A stretch of DNA of 64,000 nucleotides from Coniochaeta sp. PMI_546 (Eukaryota; Ascomycota; Sordariomycetes; Coniochaetales; Coniochaetaceae). How positions within the stretch are numbered: the stretch's first letter is position 1; each line of letters starts with the position of its first letter. The stretch spans positions 500,192 to 564,191 of the forward strand of contig MU271154.1 in the NCBI GenBank assembly GCA_021432605.1. The letters run 5' to 3'. The translations under genes and the position numbers were made by a program. The notes beneath the pieces are model-generated. The model saw only the letters and a list, made by a program, of their open reading frames with translations. It was not told the DNA's origin and ran no database searches. This document shows positions 60,416-64,000 of the stretch, in pieces.

Positions 60416-61445
60416 CGGCAAAGGTATCGAAGTGTATATAGGACGTGCCAACATAAATCTTGGGCCTGTAGCCAGGGCTCGGCCATTTATCGGTGGGGAG
60501 TTTGAGATATGAATGGGACCATTCGACTACGGCTCCGGCTTATGTTTTGCAGACTGAAGTTGGCCATAGATATACTCCGGGGATCTGGTATCATATCAGA
60601 GGCAAATGAAACGTAAACGGTGATGGCAACAAGGACATGTCGGATCGAAGCTCTTGTATGTGATTTCCTGACTATTTCCGTATCTTTCTCCGTCAGATCG
60701 TAAGAGGCACATATCCGACTTGATCTACACCATTCACATCTCCCTTAAGCCCACTATCGAATCATCTAGGTCTCTCCTAGGTGGAAGACATGCAATCTCA
60801 CGGGATGTGCTCGTACACGTGTACTGAAGGACTGGCGCAGAGCGGATTCTTCGGTGGTCAGAGCTCCGACCTTCAATATGTCTTGGACAATGAGTGTCGC
60901 CACTGCGATATGCTCGCCCCGTGCTTCATGCTAGCTTCGCGGATCCGTTCCCCGGGTCCCGCAAGACAAACGCGGCAGTTGAGAGTGGATATACCGATGA
61001 CGGAGCCGCTTTCGCATTTACCTACCATGTTAGTACCTACTTACATCCAAGAGCTCTATCGTAATCGGAGCTTATCAAACTTATCAACGACTATCACCAA
61101 CACATCCACGTTGTGTCAGATGCGGGGGTCACATCCTATGCATGCTCGACTCTCGCGATAAGCTTCGGCCAGAAACATGCCATGGCCCAACCGTGCCTAC
61201 GGTTGACAAACAGTTTCCTCTGGATCAGCGGCTAGACATGTCGCATTACGTCGTCGATACCTCTTGTGGTGCAGAGAGGGCAGAGACGAGCACGATGGAT
61301 GCGGGGTAGCTCTTCTTTATATCGAGCTCGATGTCATGTCGTTGAAGGGGAATACCATCCATCCTACAGCTGTCTGACCGACTCTGTGCTTGAACTTGTA
61401 CCTACCCTGAAGCCAAACGCTGCGCTGCACAAGTGATATCTCAGA
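60416..61445. other. Intergenic region upstream of formamidase
   Basis: The 3' flank of Otu1 and a 1-kb upstream region of the formamidase gene. A plus-strand frame at 60781-61161 has no family resemblance. The GATA-like motifs in the distal part are listed separately. Confidence 0.5.
61056..61161. promoter_or_regulatory. Cluster of GATA-factor motifs
   Basis: Five HGATAR/YTATCD matches within 106 bp: CTATCG at 61056, TTATCA at 61072 and 61081, CTATCA at 61091 and CGATAA at 61156. By base composition one match per roughly 340 bp would be expected on both strands together. AreA/NIT2-type GATA factors, which activate nitrogen-catabolite genes, bind such sites, often paired. The cluster lies 285-390 bp upstream of the formamidase start, a sensible place for nitrogen control. 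Function is inferred. Confidence 0.5.
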
Positions 61446-63074
61446 ATGGGCAAAGAAGCGATCCGTACGGTGGGCAAGGTGTCGCTGGACATGCCGGCTG
61501 ATACCCAGGCTGGGCTTCATGTAAGTGAGAGCCAAGACACGAGTACTAATTGCTCTACTGACATTCAGCAGAACAGATGGCACCCTGACAGTCCGTAATC
61601 CAAAATCCACTGATAGCTTTGACCAAACCACTCACCAGACACAGTCCCCTTCGCCGGCACCATAAAAAATGGCGAAACGGTGAAAATTGAATGCCTCGAC
61701 TGGTACCAACCCCTAAACCCTCCTTCTTCTCTCTTCCTATCTAACATTCCCCAGGACAGGCGGCCAGATCGGCAACAACGACTCGGCCGACGACATCCGC
61801 AACGTCGACCTGACAAAAGTGCACTACCTCTCGGGGCCCTTCGAAGTCGAAGGCGCCAAGCCGGGCGACCTACTCTTGGTCGAGATCATGGATGTCCAGC
61901 CCTTTGAGTCGCAGCCCTGGGGCTTCACTGGAATCTTCGACAAGACCAACGGCGGCGGTTTCTTAGACGAGCTCTACCCCTCCGCGTATGCCTCCTTGCC
62001 TTCTCTTCCTCTAGACTGGTTCAGGATGAGTATGACTGACACGAGGTAAAAAGAGCCAAAGCAATCTGGGACTTCGAGGGCATCTTCTGCACATCGCGGC
62101 ACATCCCGCACGTCAAGTTCGCCGGCCTCATCCACCCGGGCATCCTGGGCTGCGCCCCCAGCGCCGAAGTGCTCGCGACCTGGAACGAGCGCGAGGGCGA
62201 GCTCATCGCGGCCAACCGCCTGGAGGACCGCGACGTCGCCCTTCCGCCCAACCCGACCAACGTGCACGCGGGGACGGCCGACGCCGAGCTCAAGGCTAAG
62301 ATCGGCAAGGAAGGGGCGCGCACCATCCCCGGGCGGCCGGAGCACGGCGGCAACTGCGACATCAAGAACTTGAGCAGGGGAAGCAAGGTGTATCTGCCGG
62401 TCCACGTGGACGGGGCCAAGTTCAGCGTGGGCGACCTGCACTTCTCGCAAGGGGACGGGGAGATATCCTTCTGCGGCGCCATCGAGATGGCGGGCGTCAT
62501 CACCATCAACTTCAGCGTGATCCCCAACGGGGTGGCGGACCTGGGCCTCAAGAGCCCCATCTACATCCCGGGACCCGTGGAGCCGCAGTTCTCGCCGGGG
62601 CGCACCATCTACTTCGAGGGGTTCAGCGTGGACCACAACGGCAAGCAGCACTACATGGACGTCAACGTGGCGTACCGCGAGGCGTGCCTGCGGGCCATCG
62701 AGTACCTGCGGCGGTTCGGGTACAACGACTACCAGAGCTACCTGCTGCTCGGGTGCGCGCCCATCCAGGGCCACGTGGCGGGGATAGTCGACATCCCCAA
62801 CGCGTGCGTCACGCTGAGCCTGCAGGACGAGCTGTTCGACTTTGACATCCTGCCTGCCGCGTTCCCGCACAAGAAGCTGGATATGGGCAACTGTGCTTTC
62901 GAGACGGGGGTCAGTATGGGGCGGATGGTGGAGGGGAGCGGCAAGAACAGCGAGCACAGTTTTGGGGGCGGGTTGACGTACAAGGAGGGCGGGAAGGAGG
63001 AGGGCGGCGCGAAGGAGGAGACGACGGGTGCGGGGAAGACGGCGAGTCTGGTATTGGGCTCGTCTGTGGTGTGA
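61446..63074 (+). CDS. fmdS: Formamidase (FmdA/AmdA family)
   Basis: Five exons: 61446-61520, 61569-61590 (22 nt), 61645-61702, 61755-61985 and 62054-63074, totalling 468 residues. Introns are 48-68 nt. The splices rebuild the family pattern: MPADTQAGLH-QNRWHPD-IPFAGTIKNGETVKIECLDW-TGGQIGNNDSADDIRNVDL and LYPSA-AKAIWDFEG. The core has the acetamidase/formamidase signatures SRHIPHVKFAGLIHPGILGCAPS, GGNCDIKNLSRGSKVYLPVHVDGAKFSVGDLHFSQGDGE, EMAGV and the FGYNDYQSYLLLGCAP helix. The enzyme hydrolyses formamide to formate and ammonia in the cytosol, a nitrogen-supply step under AreA control in Aspergillus. The last ~50 residues are Gly/Glu-rich and not conserved. A GATA-motif cluster upstream fits nitrogen regulation. 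Confidence 0.94.
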
Positions 63075-63892
63075 GATGTTTGTGTCGAGGGACTCTTATA
63101 GTATGATATATGTGTGTGTGTGTGTGTGTGTGCTATATATACTATTATGAAGGGATGCCATGTATATGGGCACAATGAGTCATGCAACGGTTGCGTTCAG
63201 CAGCATTGAGTTTCCAATGTCCCTACGTTGACGGAGTGAAAGTGTATGCAAGGGGACACGACATGGTAAGAGAGATGCTACGGAGCAGTACCATCTTGCT
63301 AGAGATCGTGATCAATGGCGCAATGTATAGCCAACATCGCATGCTGTGGTATCATATACATATCGCTCAGCTGAGAGGGCGAGTGTGATTTCGATGTGAA
63401 ACCGGACCACTTCTTTATTGTTACTGATGTTGGTTATTGTTACATGGGTAACTTCCAGGTTGTCTTTGATATGTCACCGTCACCGTTGTGTCTGTCTGAC
63501 ATCTTAGAGGTGCTCCTCGCGAATAGCTGGAGGAAGTGGCCATTGTACCTACCCGCACCTTCCCTCTTCGTCTCACGACACGACATCAAGGACAACCTGG
63601 AAGCCATTCCAGCGGACAGCGATGGCTTAACCCGAAGTTCTTTCAGTTTGTACCAGACATCACTAAGGCAACCTGGAAGGTAGTGCCGTTGGCGCCATGA
63701 CAGATGATCGACGAGGTAGGCATTCACATCAATACGGTTACCTGCCAACAACTCACCGCAGCATCGAATCTGGTCCCATCTGGTCCGACTGTTGGGGCTC
63801 AACTGATGCGAGGAACTTCCTTTTGATAATGGAAGGAACAACCGTGGATCTCGTTCTAAATTTAGACTTTAGGTAGTTTAGGTAGTCTAGGT
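63075..63892. other. Intergenic, no gene seen
   Basis: The 3' flank of the formamidase gene. Two overlapping open frames around 63396-63841 on opposite strands have no recognisable content. Confidence 0.45.
63110..63132. repeat. (TG)n microsatellite
   Basis: About eleven TG dinucleotides in the 3' flank of the formamidase gene. Confidence 0.9.
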
Positions 63893-64000
63893 CTAGCTTC
63901 GCGGGGAAGGTGTGGCTTGTAAGTTTTCCTGGCTCCTCTCAAACGTGATCTTGGCAGACGACCACATCTTCGCCAGGTTGACGGGCTCTCCAAGGATGTC
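63893..64000 (-). CDS. Possible 3' end of a gene running off the window
   Basis: On the minus strand, 35 codons read openly from the window edge to TAG at 63893-63895. The composition looks coding (GEPVNLAKMWSSAKITFERS). It is too short to assign, and the start, if real, lies beyond base 64000. Confidence 0.3.
   Translation of the reverse strand, partial: DILGEPVNLAKMWSSAKITFERSQENLQATPSPRS

Overview
The window is nuclear DNA of a filamentous ascomycete (Pezizomycotina, most likely a Sordariomycete). Genes carry short spliceosomal introns, mostly 49-90 nt, with GT(A/G)NGT donors, CTAAC/CTGAC-like branch sites and YAG acceptors. Coding DNA is GC-rich and intergenic DNA is AT-richer. There are no operons, no Shine-Dalgarno sites and no CRISPR array, and I recognised no tRNA or rRNA. 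Exon boundaries were placed by eye from splice motifs, reading-frame continuity and family conservation; every spliced model given is a whole number of codons.

Left third (1-17 kb): an accessory carbohydrate-use region. In order: a Zn2Cys6 regulator (217-1497, +); a tannase/feruloyl-esterase-family enzyme (2124-3818, +); an RTA1-type 7-TM protein (4939-5974, +); a GH1 beta-glucosidase (6207-7765, -) divergent from a GH2 beta-galactosidase (8286-11445, +) that carries a 1-nt frameshift; a lactose-permease-like MFS sugar transporter (12034-13880, -); and a second Zn2Cys6 regulator (14636-16537, -). Transporter, two glycosidases and regulators together suggest a beta-galactoside/beta-glucoside utilisation cluster. 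A decayed copy of the GH1 5' end (16920-17087) lies just beyond the second regulator.

Middle (17-26 kb): a large eight-exon NLR-like (STAND) gene with SesB-type alpha/beta-hydrolase, NACHT and WD40-like parts (17446-22799, -). It is followed by an AT-rich, gene-poor block (22800-24640) that looks mutated or relic-like, and two unrecognised genes (24641-25188 and 25310-26152, -).

Right part (26-64 kb): conserved housekeeping genes. These are a chitin synthase activator Skt5/Chs4 homologue with a CVVM prenylation box, proteasome subunit Rpn12, coatomer alpha, UDP-glucose:glycoprotein glucosyltransferase with a KDEL tail, the Rad54 recombination ATPase, a mitochondrial carrier, a GT25-type glycosyltransferase, a NYN-domain protein, an Rsc1/2-like double-bromodomain/BAH remodeller subunit, the Otu1 deubiquitinase (with a GC-AG intron), and a formamidase with a GATA-site cluster upstream. 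The last ~100 bases may hold the 3' end of another minus-strand gene.

The features most worth a second look are the frameshifted GH2 inside its otherwise intact cluster, the RIP-like GH1 relic, the SesB-NACHT-propeller gene beside the AT-rich block, and the GATA-site cluster upstream of the formamidase.
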